Shown here piece by piece: positions 1 to 9,403 of a stretch of DNA of 64,000 bases. A program made the translations under genes and the position numbers. The notes beneath the pieces are model-generated. The model worked only from the letters and a program-made list of their open reading frames with translations, searched no databases and was not told the DNA's origin. The stretch comes from Alteromonas sp. a30 (GTDB taxonomy: Bacteria > Pseudomonadota > Gammaproteobacteria > Enterobacterales > Alteromonadaceae): the NCBI RefSeq assembly GCF_026788005.1, contig NZ_JABEPE010000003.1, positions 124,001 to 188,000 of the forward strand. The letters are read 5' to 3'. Within the stretch, counting starts at the first letter, position 1. Every line of letters starts with the position of its first letter.

Positions 1-30
1 ATTTGTGAATAATCGGGTCATTTCGTTCAT
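1..30 (-). CDS. Start of a gene downstream of cutA, probably dsbD (partial)
   Basis: On the minus strand an ATG at 30-28 overlaps the cutA stop codon (TGA, 29-27) in an ATGA arrangement. The frame stays open to the window edge and begins MNEMTRLFTN; a second ATG lies three codons in. Only ten codons are visible, too few to identify the protein. In E. coli cutA is followed by dsbD (dipZ), the thiol:disulfide reductase of the inner membrane, so that identity is inferred from gene order alone. The overlap suggests translational coupling to cutA. Confidence 0.45.
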   Translation of the reverse strand, partial: MNEMTRLFTN

Positions 31-344
31 CTGATAGCACTTCTCATCCAATCTGCGTATTCATCACTCGCTCTTTCGACATCTAACACAACCCACTCGA
101 TTGTGTCGTATGAATGTTCTGAGCGAATAACATCGTAGAGTTTTTCTGCATGGTTTTTTTGTGTTTTAAAAACAAGCTGGCATTCATTATCTTCCTGAAT
201 ATTATCATCCCACCAATACATGGAAGTGATTTCAGGAATGACATTTACACATGCTACAAAACGGCTTTCAAGCGCCATTCTTGCTAGTTTCTTAGCTTCT
301 TCTACGCCAGAACATGTACACAAAATCACACATAAGTCTGTCAT
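27..344 (-). CDS. cutA: Divalent-cation tolerance protein CutA
   Basis: The 105-residue product has the length and pattern of CutA1, a small trimeric ferredoxin-like-fold protein linked in E. coli to copper and divalent-cation tolerance, though its precise role is unsettled. Visible family features are the N-terminal beta strand with CTCSGVEEAKKLA, the FVACVNVIPEITSMYWW segment, the FKTQ strand and the C-terminal ADWM. The ATG at 344 gives the usual family length. The stop codon overlaps the next start (ATGA), so it probably heads a short operon with the downstream gene, as cutA-dsbD does in E. coli. No unusual features are seen. Confidence 0.93.
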   Translation of the reverse strand: MTDLCVILCTCSGVEEAKKLARMALESRFVACVNVIPEITSMYWWDDNIQEDNECQLVFKTQKNHAEKLYDVIRSEHSYDTIEWVVLDVERASDEYADWMRSAIR

Positions 345-761
345 AACTGCTCCTATTGACCTGTTAGGCTTCGAGAGTATTTCATGGGGTCAGATAATAA
401 GTGATTCTGACAGAGCCATGCAGAAGTTTCACTGTAATTACACATTGGGGTAAATCCTCCTTGAATTTAACGTGGCAGAAATCAGGCTATGCTCTCATTT
501 TAAGAGCCATAAACTCAATACAGATTAACACAGAAGCCTTTTAGGTTAAAAATTTTCCAAACCTAAATTACTCTGTACTTTGGTCCAGTCGTAGCGCTTT
601 GCCCCATTATCTTAACCCTTTAATAATAAGAAGAAAGCCCGATAAAGGTTGTGTCTACTCAGGAAATTTGTCACGATTTGATACATAATATCGGCGGGAA
701 AAGCCAAATCAGCCCCAACATATTCTGCATTGGGTTATTAAGTATTAATAGAGAGTACGTT
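345..761. other. Intergenic region between divergent cutA and fxsA
   Basis: This 417-base gap must hold the promoters of cutA (leftward) and fxsA (rightward). An inverted repeat with 8-base arms (TTTAGGTT at 540-547, AACCTAAA at 560-567) is visible and lacks a following T-run, so it looks more like an operator or an RNA hairpin than a terminator. An open frame running in phase into fxsA from a GTG at 651 is judged non-coding because FxsA homologues begin close to the first membrane segment. Confidence 0.5.
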
Positions 762-1325
762 TTGGGTAAGTTGTTTTTATTGTTTGCCATTATGCCAATT
801 ATTGAAATTGCTTTGCTACTTCAAGTAGGCGGCATTATTGGCGGCTGGAACACCGTCGGCATTGTCATCATCACCGCCTTTTTAGGTGCTACCTTAGTAC
901 GTCAACAAGGGTTGCAAACCTATCTCAACGCCCAAACTAAAATGCAGCAAGGGCAAATACCCAGTCAAGAAGTTGCTGAAGGCTTACTACTGCTCGTTGC
1001 TGGTGTACTGCTGGTCACACCCGGCTTTGTTACCGACACCATCGGCTTTCTTTTTTCTCTCCCAATGACTCGCCCATTTTTTGCCAAATGGGTCAGCCAT
1101 GCGTTGTTGAGTAAATTTAAAGTACATAGCCACTATCAATTCCATCAACAGCATAATCCATTTGAACAAAACAACTCGCAATCTAACCATAACCCCTTTG
1201 AGCATAATCACAGCGATAACGGCGATACGTTTGAAGGAGAATATACTGACAAATCCGACGCCGAATCGCGAGCCCGGCTGCGCGGTTCACGCGAGTCAAG
1301 CTCATCTCGCGATCATAAATATTGA
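762..1325 (+). CDS. fxsA: FxsA family inner-membrane protein
   Basis: FxsA is a small inner-membrane protein; in E. coli overexpression relieves exclusion of phage T7 by the F plasmid, and its normal role is unknown. The product has the family core: a first hydrophobic segment with IMPIIEIALLLQVG, then GATLVRQQGLQT, a hydrophobic stretch LLLVAGVLLVTPGFVTDTIGFL, and the R-P region before the tail. The open frame extends upstream to a GTG at 651, but homologues start just before the first membrane segment. A TTG at 762 preceded by GAGAG at 751-755 is therefore chosen (187 residues). The C-terminal tail is hydrophilic, rich in His, Asn and Ser, with a repeated NPFE motif. It lies just upstream of groES, as fxsA is near groESL in E. 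coli. Confidence 0.88.
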   Translation: MGKLFLLFAIMPIIEIALLLQVGGIIGGWNTVGIVIITAFLGATLVRQQGLQTYLNAQTKMQQGQIPSQEVAEGLLLLVAGVLLVTPGFVTDTIGFLFSLPMTRPFFAKWVSHALLSKFKVHSHYQFHQQHNPFEQNNSQSNHNPFEHNHSDNGDTFEGEYTDKSDAESRARLRGSRESSSSRDHKY

Positions 1326-1432
1326 ACCCGCGAGAATGTCTGAACTCTTCCATTAATTCAGCGTTTTCAAACTATTTTTTCTTGTTTCACAAAACAACTT
1401 AGAAAAAAGCTTAGATTTTTTTCAAAAAAATA

Positions 1433-1460
1433 CTTGATATAACCGGTATAGCCCCCAGAT
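1433..1460 (+). promoter_or_regulatory. Heat-shock (sigma-32 type) promoter of groESL
   Basis: CTTGATA at 1433-1439 and CCCCAGAT at 1453-1460 are separated by 13 bases. This matches the sigma-32 consensus (CTTGAAA, 13-15 bases, CCCCATNT) closely and lies about 100 bases before the groES start, where a heat-shock promoter is expected. Confidence 0.8.
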
Positions 1461-1559
1461 ATGGCTGCAAACAAATTTTGAGTCGGTTTTATTCGTAGAA
1501 CTGACATTACGTCACTTTATTTTTATCAAATAAATTGCATATTTCAGGAGATTGAAAAA

Positions 1560-1850
1560 ATGGCAATTCGTCCTTTACACGATCGCGTTATCGTCAAGCG
1601 CCAAGAGCAAGAAACTAAATCTGCTGGTGGTATCGTTTTGACTGGCTCTGCCGCGGAAAAATCTACTCGTGGTGAAGTTATTGCAATAGGCAATGGCCGC
1701 ATTTTAGAAAATGGCGAAGTTCGTGCGTTAGATGTGAAAGTCGGCGACATCGTAATCTTCAACGACGGCTACGGCGTAAAAACCGAAAAATTAGATGGTG
1801 AAGAAGTGCTCATCATGGGTGAAAACGACATCCTAGCAATCGTTGAATAA
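1560..1850 (+). CDS. groES: Co-chaperonin GroES
   Basis: The 96-residue product is the heptameric lid of the GroEL folding chamber in the cytoplasm. It starts [14 protein letters not shown], has the family's mobile-loop region (residues about 17-32, with the [13 protein letters not shown] segment that contacts GroEL) and ends in ENDILAIVE. The ATG is preceded by AGGAG at a normal distance. It is followed 44 bases later by groEL, forming the standard operon, and is preceded by a sigma-32-type promoter, so heat-shock induction is expected. Confidence 0.98.
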   Translation: MAIRPLHDRVIVKRQEQETKSAGGIVLTGSAAEKSTRGEVIAIGNGRILENGEVRALDVKVGDIVIFNDGYGVKTEKLDGEEVLIMGENDILAIVE

Positions 1851-1891
1851 GTCGAATTTTTTCAGTTTTAAAAGAATTTAGAGGAATTTAA

Positions 1892-3551
<1,660 letters not shown>

Positions 3552-3618
3552 ATCCGTTTTTAGCTCTTTAACATCAAAGAGTTACAAACCACTGTAGACA
3601 GAAATGTAGACAGTAAAG

Positions 3619-3652
3619 AGGATGCAGTTGGAAACAGCGGCATCCTTTTTTT
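3619..3652 (+). terminator. Terminator after groEL
   Basis: AGGATGC (3619-3625) pairs with GCATCCT (3640-3646) and is followed by a run of T to 3652, a typical Rho-independent terminator closing the groESL operon. Confidence 0.85.
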
Positions 3653-3697
3653 ATGCCCAATTTCTAGTGTCCAACAAATTTAATCAAAAAATCCGTT

Positions 3698-4279
3698 ATG
3701 CCAAAGAAAATTGTTAAAAAGAAATGGGCTGTAATTAATAGAATTGCTAAAAAAAAGTGGATTGAAAAGCTAAGAATACACCTTTGTATTGCATGTGTTG
3801 GCGGCTCGACGTTAAGGAGTCAGTCCACAAAAGGACAGGTTGATCGATGCAGAGATTATCTTAAAGAATCCTTTGAGCTTAAGAACATTTCTAATTTAAG
3901 CAGGAAAGGTTTCCTAGAACTTATTGACTCCAAAACAATTGAGTTATCCGAACAATTACCTAACCCAAAGACTCTTACTCCAAATTGGGGAGCGGCTAGA
4001 AAAGTCATAAACATCTACTTACGACTTTGTGCCATGAACAAAGACATTAACGACTTTTACAACCTATCCAATATTGAAGAATATTTAGAAGTTCCACTAG
4101 ACAGTCAAATAGTTAAAAGAATAAAAGCAAACTCACCATCAGGGTTACCAAGTGGCGAATTTAAAATAATTCATTTGGTTAAGAATGATAGCGATAAATT
4201 CCAAAGAGCTGCCAAAGCAATCGCGAGGAAAGAGCGTGTTCACAGGTATGAACTTGACGTTTTGTACTGGAATACTTGA
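3698..4279 (+). CDS. Uncharacterised protein, no recognised domain
   Basis: This encodes a 193-residue soluble, basic, mostly helical protein with no signal peptide or membrane segment. The N-terminus is very lysine-rich (MPKKIVKKKW). Conserved-looking stretches are NWGAARKVINIYLR near residue 105, EVPLDS near residue 130 and RYELDVLYWNT at the end. From memory these resemble a scattered family of hypothetical proteins of about 200 residues, but I know no function and cannot give an identifier. Upstream of the ATG there is no good ribosome-binding site. The gene is visibly A/T-richer than groEL, stands alone between a terminator and a convergent chemoreceptor gene, and may have been acquired. 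Confidence 0.7.
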   Translation: MPKKIVKKKWAVINRIAKKKWIEKLRIHLCIACVGGSTLRSQSTKGQVDRCRDYLKESFELKNISNLSRKGFLELIDSKTIELSEQLPNPKTLTPNWGAARKVINIYLRLCAMNKDINDFYNLSNIEEYLEVPLDSQIVKRIKANSPSGLPSGEFKIIHLVKNDSDKFQRAAKAIARKERVHRYELDVLYWNT

Positions 4280-4341
4280 CAAATCAATAATGTTCTGCCA
4301 GTCATTTTGTCGACAATATAAGAAATGGGGCAAAAACACTA

Positions 4342-6375
4342 TTACGTTTTAAAGCTACCTACTTGTTGACTCAAGCGGCGGTATAACTGGGATAATTCGC
4401 GAGACTGAGACTTTATCTGGCCCGACATCTCTTCAACACCATCGGTTTGTTCTTTCAACGACACTAGATTTTGAGTAATTGAGTCAGCCACTTCCGACTG
4501 CTCTTGTGTGGCTTGGGAGGTATGTGCCGCCATTTCCTGCACCTTCTGGAAGGAGATGTTAAGGTCGTTAAACACACGGCTTACCCCTTCAAAGCTAGAC
4601 ACCGTATCGGTGGCGTTTGCTCTACAATTTTGAATAGAGTGTGATGACCCCGCCACGTTACTTTTCAATTGCTCGATCATACTTTCAATTTCATCGGTAC
4701 TTTGTTGGGTTCGCGTAGCCAAAGTACGTACTTCATCAGCCACCACAGCAAAACCTCTACCCTGTTCTCCAGCTCGCGCCGCTTCTATAGCAGCGTTTAG
4801 CGCAAGTAGGTTTGTCTGCTCAGCAATATTGCGAATCACTTCCAACACCGAAGCAATGGCTTCCGAGCTTTTTTCTAACTCCGTTGCTCTGGTCAGGGTT
4901 AATTCAATATCAGCAACAAGGTTTTCAATTGACTGCGAAGAAGAACGCACCGCATCCATGCCTTGTTTAGTTAGCTGGTTTGAGCTATCCGCTTCAGTGG
5001 CAGTATTTTTTGCCGTTTCCGCCATTTGCTGATTCGACATACTCATTTGATTGCCTGCGCTAACAATAGACTCAGAGGCAGTCACTAACGCTTCAGTAAT
5101 ACCTCCTGCTTGCTCAGACACTTCATTCAGTGATTCGGTGGTGCTTCCAAGAGCAAGTGACTGCTCACTAATGTTACTAATAATGCTACGTAATCGTTCA
5201 ACAAAAGCGTCAAATTCTCGAGCCAAATCGCCAATCTCGTCTTTCGACTTTGAATCAATGCGCTGCGTTAAATCGCCATCTCCTTCGGCTATTTCCCTAA
5301 TTCTTATGCACATATCATCAACATCTTGAGTAATCCTTCTAGGAATCAAATAACCGAAAAACAAAGCAACAACAAAGGCAATAGAAATCACAGTCATCGC
5401 CCCCTTCTTCATCTTTTCAATTTTAGCGGACGCCCTATCTTCCTCTGTCTTGGCATGCTCCCTAATAGCCTCACCGGCTTCGTCCAGAATTTGACGTAAA
5501 ACGGCAAAGCTCTCATCGGCAGCGATGAACTCTTTCGACAACATCTTTCTACTTTGACTCTCTCCAGAGCTAAGTAATTCTTTATTACCTTGATACCATT
5601 GATTAAATAAATCATCGAATTTGCTGTATTCATCAATCAAAAAACGCTCGGATGACAAATGATATCGATATGCATTAAAACGTCGGATAACCTGTTGCGC
5701 ATTTTCATGGAAAAGTGCGTTATTAACGTCAAAGTCTCCCACACCATTCGCTATTTTTTGCAACGCTAACCTTGCTTGATAAATGTCTCTATCCGCATTT
5801 AATACTTCGGTAATAGCTTCAACATAGCGCTCGATATCTTTAATTCCGCCTTTCCTTTTTTCCACTTCGCGGGCATGGGTACGTAAGTCTTCTCCAGCTT
5901 TGTCCAACATTCCGCGAATTTCCATGAAAGTCTCATCCAATATAAGAAAGCGTTCACTTAACTCAACGCTGCCGTGAGCTGAATCCAGAAACCTTTTGCT
6001 GGCATCAAACCATGCTTTGAAAGTATCATCGAAATTGGAAAATCTTTTTAAAATCAGTGGCGCAGAACGGAGGAACTCACGATACTGATGAAACCTATCA
6101 AACACTTGCTGAGCATTTTCTTCAAACTCTTTTTTAACCGTGGTCAAATCGCTTTGTTTCGATAATATTTGTTCTTGAGCCAAACGGGCCTGATACAAGT
6201 CTCTATCAGCGTTTAACACTTTTGCCATCGCCTCGAAATAGTTTTCGGCATGCATTCTTAATGTGTTTTCTTGTATCTTCGTCACAAAAACCATCAACAA
6301 AAGTAAGCAAGCCGTAATCAGTGCGAGAAAAATAATTGGCACCATCATTTTGAATCTTATCGATTGTAATGTCAT
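4342..6375 (-). CDS. Methyl-accepting chemotaxis protein with duplicated sensor module
   Basis: The 677-residue product is a transmembrane chemoreceptor that would control the CheA kinase. Order: first membrane segment about residues 11-31; periplasmic region about 32-326; second membrane segment about 327-345; HAMP domain about 346-400; and a cytoplasmic signalling domain with the conserved hairpin tip ([19 protein letters not shown], then [12 protein letters not shown]). The periplasmic part is a clear tandem repeat: [12 protein letters not shown] near residue 55 and [12 protein letters not shown] near 193, followed in both copies by ENAQQV, by a FDD motif and by a DE-F, GE-R-HA segment. 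The repeat period is about 138 residues. No CheR-binding pentapeptide is seen at the C-terminus. The ligand is unknown. It is a single gene, divergent from the next operon. Confidence 0.95.
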   Translation of the reverse strand: MTLQSIRFKMMVPIIFLALITACLLLLMVFVTKIQENTLRMHAENYFEAMAKVLNADRDLYQARLAQEQILSKQSDLTTVKKEFEENAQQVFDRFHQYREFLRSAPLILKRFSNFDDTFKAWFDASKRFLDSAHGSVELSERFLILDETFMEIRGMLDKAGEDLRTHAREVEKRKGGIKDIERYVEAITEVLNADRDIYQARLALQKIANGVGDFDVNNALFHENAQQVIRRFNAYRYHLSSERFLIDEYSKFDDLFNQWYQGNKELLSSGESQSRKMLSKEFIAADESFAVLRQILDEAGEAIREHAKTEEDRASAKIEKMKKGAMTVISIAFVVALFFGYLIPRRITQDVDDMCIRIREIAEGDGDLTQRIDSKSKDEIGDLAREFDAFVERLRSIISNISEQSLALGSTTESLNEVSEQAGGITEALVTASESIVSAGNQMSMSNQQMAETAKNTATEADSSNQLTKQGMDAVRSSSQSIENLVADIELTLTRATELEKSSEAIASVLEVIRNIAEQTNLLALNAAIEAARAGEQGRGFAVVADEVRTLATRTQQSTDEIESMIEQLKSNVAGSSHSIQNCRANATDTVSSFEGVSRVFNDLNISFQKVQEMAAHTSQATQEQSEVADSITQNLVSLKEQTDGVEEMSGQIKSQSRELSQLYRRLSQQVGSFKT

Positions 6376-6698
6376 AGTAAAACGCTAGAAGACCTATCAG
6401 ATAACGTGAGTGTAGGAAAGGCTTTAAGACTTATCAAAGATAAAAAATACTACCAATATGCAAATGGCGACATTTAGTAATTGAAATTTAAAGTTATTCA
6501 ATTTTCGTTTATTAGGTGAAAATAACCACTTTAACGATAGAAAAATGCAACGGAGTCCGCATGAGCGTCATTTTTAATCGCCACAACACACGTCATAACA
6601 ATCAGATATTTTCGAAGCTAAAGACACAATAAATCAGATATAAGTTTACTGTTATCTTGAGTAAAGTTTGCCCCGCAATCTAACTTGGAGACCAAACC
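6376..6698. other. Divergent intergenic region, chemoreceptor / ABC operon
   Basis: This 323-base gap carries the divergent promoters of the chemoreceptor gene and the secretion-like operon. No convincing consensus promoter is visible. There is an inverted repeat with 7-base arms, AATTGAA (6479-6485) and TTCAATT (6497-6503), which could be an operator. No gene is seen. Confidence 0.45.
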
Positions 6699-8384
6699 GT
6701 GTCAGGTGAAACTGTTAATTTGAAACAAGTGCATAAAATGTTGGTCGACTTGATTCGACCTGAAGCTGGGTATATTAACGCCGCCGTCGTATACGGGCTT
6801 GCCATTGGCCTTTTAACGCTCGCAGTGCCTATCGCCGTGCAAACACTCATCAATACTATTGCTAATATTGGCTCACCTCGGGCAGTCATCATCCTTGCTG
6901 TTGTGTTGTTTTCCACACTTCTTATTTCTATTTCACTTAGCGCGCTTCGTACTCGGGTAATGGAATATTATGAGCGCCGAGTGTACGCTCGCCTTACTTC
7001 AGAGCTAAGTTTGAAAACCATTCTCGCGCCACACTCTTTCTTCGATAGTCGGCGTAATACGACCATCACGCAACGTTATTTCGACATCTTTACGCTTCAA
7101 AAGAACTTACCAACACTGATGGTAGATGGCTTCGCTTTGGTGTTACAAATGCTTGTGGGATTTACATTGGTATCGTTTTATCACCCAATGTTGTTCGCCT
7201 TAAATGTGATGATTGTGCTGATGATGTACAGTGTTTGGAAAGTGTGGGGCAACCGAGCTAAACGCACGGCAATTGACCTTTCCCATGCCAAATACTCAAC
7301 GGCAAAATGGTTGGACGATATTTCATCGGCACATGAATTTTTCAAATCCAGCCGTCATTTAGACTATGCAGGAGCGAAAACCGAGGCATTAATTAGCCAT
7401 TACATCCATAACCATGAACGTCATTTCAAACTCACCTTTTCTCAAGTGGTGATGTACTTACTTCTGTATGCATTAGCCAGTGCAACTTTACTTGGTTTAG
7501 GTGGTTGGCTTGTGGTGCAAGGGCAGCTTTCTATTGGTCAACTCGTAGCCGCTGAGCTTATTATGTCGGCTGTGTTTTTTGGGATTTCTCAATTCACCAA
7601 CTACTTAAAGCTTTACTACGAAATGTATGGAGCCGCCGACAAAATTGGTCATGCATTAAAAATCCCACAGGAAAACCTACAAGATGACCGAGTTTCTATC
7701 CCTGAAAGCTCCTCTCTAAACTGCCAAAACTTGCTGTTGACCCACTTGAACCACACTTTTGAAATCAACTTTAATCTTGATGCCCGTGTAAAAAAGTTTG
7801 TGGTCACAGACCAAAGCTGGATACAACGAGGGTTTATTAAGGTACTAAAACAATACTCAAACCCACAACAAGGCATGTTACGTTTAGGAAAACACGCACT
7901 ATCTGATTACGACCTTTATAAACTCAGACAAGCAATTGTTTCCATCGATCGCTCCCTAATTGTGGAATGCAGCATTAAGGAGTACCTTCGTATGGCTGCT
8001 CCCGAGGCTTCAATTACACAAATGCATGACGTTATTGAGCTTGTCTGTTTGCAACATGTTATTCACTGTTTACCTGAGGGGTTAGATACCAAAATGTCGG
8101 CTTTGGGTGCGCCATTACAACCCGCCGAATTGCTTCTGTTGAAGTTGGCTGCTGCCATTTTATCGAAACCGAAAGTAGTAGTTTTAAACCAACATTTCGA
8201 CAACATTCCAACCACGTTACTGAAGCATATTTTGTCGATTTTGGAGTCGCAACCCTTCAGTATTCTGTATTTCACGAATCACCCTAAAGCGGACTACTTC
8301 GATGGTGTAATGAATTGGTGCATCGACCCAGAAGGAGTAAAAACGGTGTCGAATCAATTGAGCCAAGGAGGTCACAATGAATAA
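6699..8384 (+). CDS. ABC exporter-type membrane protein with degenerate ATP-binding domain
   Basis: The 561-residue product has the layout of a type I secretion or exporter half-transporter: about six membrane segments (roughly residues 25-47, 62-82, 137-160, 163-182, 249-270, 280-300) and a C-terminal domain that aligns along its length with an ABC nucleotide-binding domain. The catalytic motifs are all gone. The Walker A position reads TDQSWIQRG (370-378) with no lysine. The Q-loop glutamine is replaced (SID). The LSGGQ signature is LQPAE (473-477). Walker B ends in LNQ instead of LDE (496-498). The H-loop is TNH. ATP hydrolysis is therefore unlikely. The GTG start follows GGAG at 6687-6690. 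It overlaps the HlyD-like gene by 8 bases and forms an operon with HlyD-like and TolC-like genes, so it probably serves as the inner-membrane part of that assembly. No substrate gene is next to it. Confidence 0.85.
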   Translation: MSGETVNLKQVHKMLVDLIRPEAGYINAAVVYGLAIGLLTLAVPIAVQTLINTIANIGSPRAVIILAVVLFSTLLISISLSALRTRVMEYYERRVYARLTSELSLKTILAPHSFFDSRRNTTITQRYFDIFTLQKNLPTLMVDGFALVLQMLVGFTLVSFYHPMLFALNVMIVLMMYSVWKVWGNRAKRTAIDLSHAKYSTAKWLDDISSAHEFFKSSRHLDYAGAKTEALISHYIHNHERHFKLTFSQVVMYLLLYALASATLLGLGGWLVVQGQLSIGQLVAAELIMSAVFFGISQFTNYLKLYYEMYGAADKIGHALKIPQENLQDDRVSIPESSSLNCQNLLLTHLNHTFEINFNLDARVKKFVVTDQSWIQRGFIKVLKQYSNPQQGMLRLGKHALSDYDLYKLRQAIVSIDRSLIVECSIKEYLRMAAPEASITQMHDVIELVCLQHVIHCLPEGLDTKMSALGAPLQPAELLLLKLAAAILSKPKVVVLNQHFDNIPTTLLKHILSILESQPFSILYFTNHPKADYFDGVMNWCIDPEGVKTVSNQLSQGGHNE

Positions 8385-9393
8385 TGCGGCAAAACGTTAT
8401 TTGGAAACGATTACGTCACTTAACAACATTCAAGTGCCCAGAACTGATCGTATTGTTACCCGACTGCTCCTGCTTTTTATCGTCGTGACTTTGGTGTTTT
8501 TGCGCTTTACTCCTTGGATACAAACCGCTTACGGCACAGGTTCGGTTAGCTCACTAAGCCCACAAGATCGTATCCAAGCCATTTCAGCGCTAGTAGAAGG
8601 CCAGATTCAGCAATGGCATGTAAAAGAAGGAGATACCGTAAAAGCGGGGGATCCTATCGTTACCTTGATTGATGCGGATCAGGAACTCATTGCCCGACTT
8701 GATGCACAACTAAACGCCATTGAACAGCAACAAAAGGCAAACCTTTCGGCTATTCGTACAACCGAGCAAGACTTAGTACGTCGCCGAGAACTGTTAAAAG
8801 AAGGATTAGTTTCCAAGCGCGATGTGGAGCAGGTACAACTTAAACTAGACGATTTGCGAGCTAAGGCCGCGAAAACCACCGCCGATTTGAACAAAGTTAA
8901 AGTATCGAAAGCGCGTCAATCCATTCAAACCAAAACAGCACCGCAAAGCGGCATTATTGTACGTTTATTATCTGCGGGTAATTCAACCCGTGTTAAAGCT
9001 GGTGATGTATTAGCCTCTTTTATACCTGAAGAGGTGCAGCGCTCAGTGGTACTCACCGTTAATGGCTTAGATGCACCTTTGGTTAAAGAAGGTAGAAAGG
9101 TGCGACTGCAATTCGACGGTTGGCCAGTGTTTCAATTCAGTGGTTGGCCTTCCACAGCAATTGGTACCTTTTCCGGCGAAGTCGAATTTGTTGAGCCAAT
9201 CGCCGATGAACAAGGCCGTTTCAGAGTTTGGGTAAAAGAAGATGCTGAGGAACATCCTTGGCCGGAACAGAAATACGCACGACTCGGTAGCCGGGTTCGA
9301 GGCTGGATATTGCTAGAAGAAGTCACGCTAGGTTATGAACTATGGCGACAGTTAAACAACTTCCCGCCGGTGAATGCGGAACAACAAAAGTAA
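8377..9393 (+). CDS. HlyD-family periplasmic adaptor (membrane fusion protein)
   Basis: The 338-residue product would link an inner-membrane transporter to an outer-membrane TolC channel. It has a short cytoplasmic N-terminus, one membrane segment (about residues 29-46), a split lipoyl/barrel-sandwich region (VEGQIQQWHVKEGDTVKAGD near 71 and TAPQSGIIVRLL near 187), a heptad-rich coiled-coil hairpin (about 105-180) and a C-terminal beta-barrel. The ATG is preceded by AAGGAGGT at 8365-8372, a full match to the 16S anti-Shine-Dalgarno sequence. The gene overlaps the upstream ABC-like gene by 8 bases, which points to translational coupling and a joint complex. Confidence 0.9.
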   Translation: MNNAAKRYLETITSLNNIQVPRTDRIVTRLLLLFIVVTLVFLRFTPWIQTAYGTGSVSSLSPQDRIQAISALVEGQIQQWHVKEGDTVKAGDPIVTLIDADQELIARLDAQLNAIEQQQKANLSAIRTTEQDLVRRRELLKEGLVSKRDVEQVQLKLDDLRAKAAKTTADLNKVKVSKARQSIQTKTAPQSGIIVRLLSAGNSTRVKAGDVLASFIPEEVQRSVVLTVNGLDAPLVKEGRKVRLQFDGWPVFQFSGWPSTAIGTFSGEVEFVEPIADEQGRFRVWVKEDAEEHPWPEQKYARLGSRVRGWILLEEVTLGYELWRQLNNFPPVNAEQQK

Positions 9394-9403
9394 GGAACTG
9401 AAT

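Noticed and set aside
651-761. Upstream in-frame extension of fxsA from a GTG
   Set aside because: FxsA homologues start next to the first membrane segment, and the extension shows no conserved pattern. The TTG at 762 has a better ribosome-binding site.
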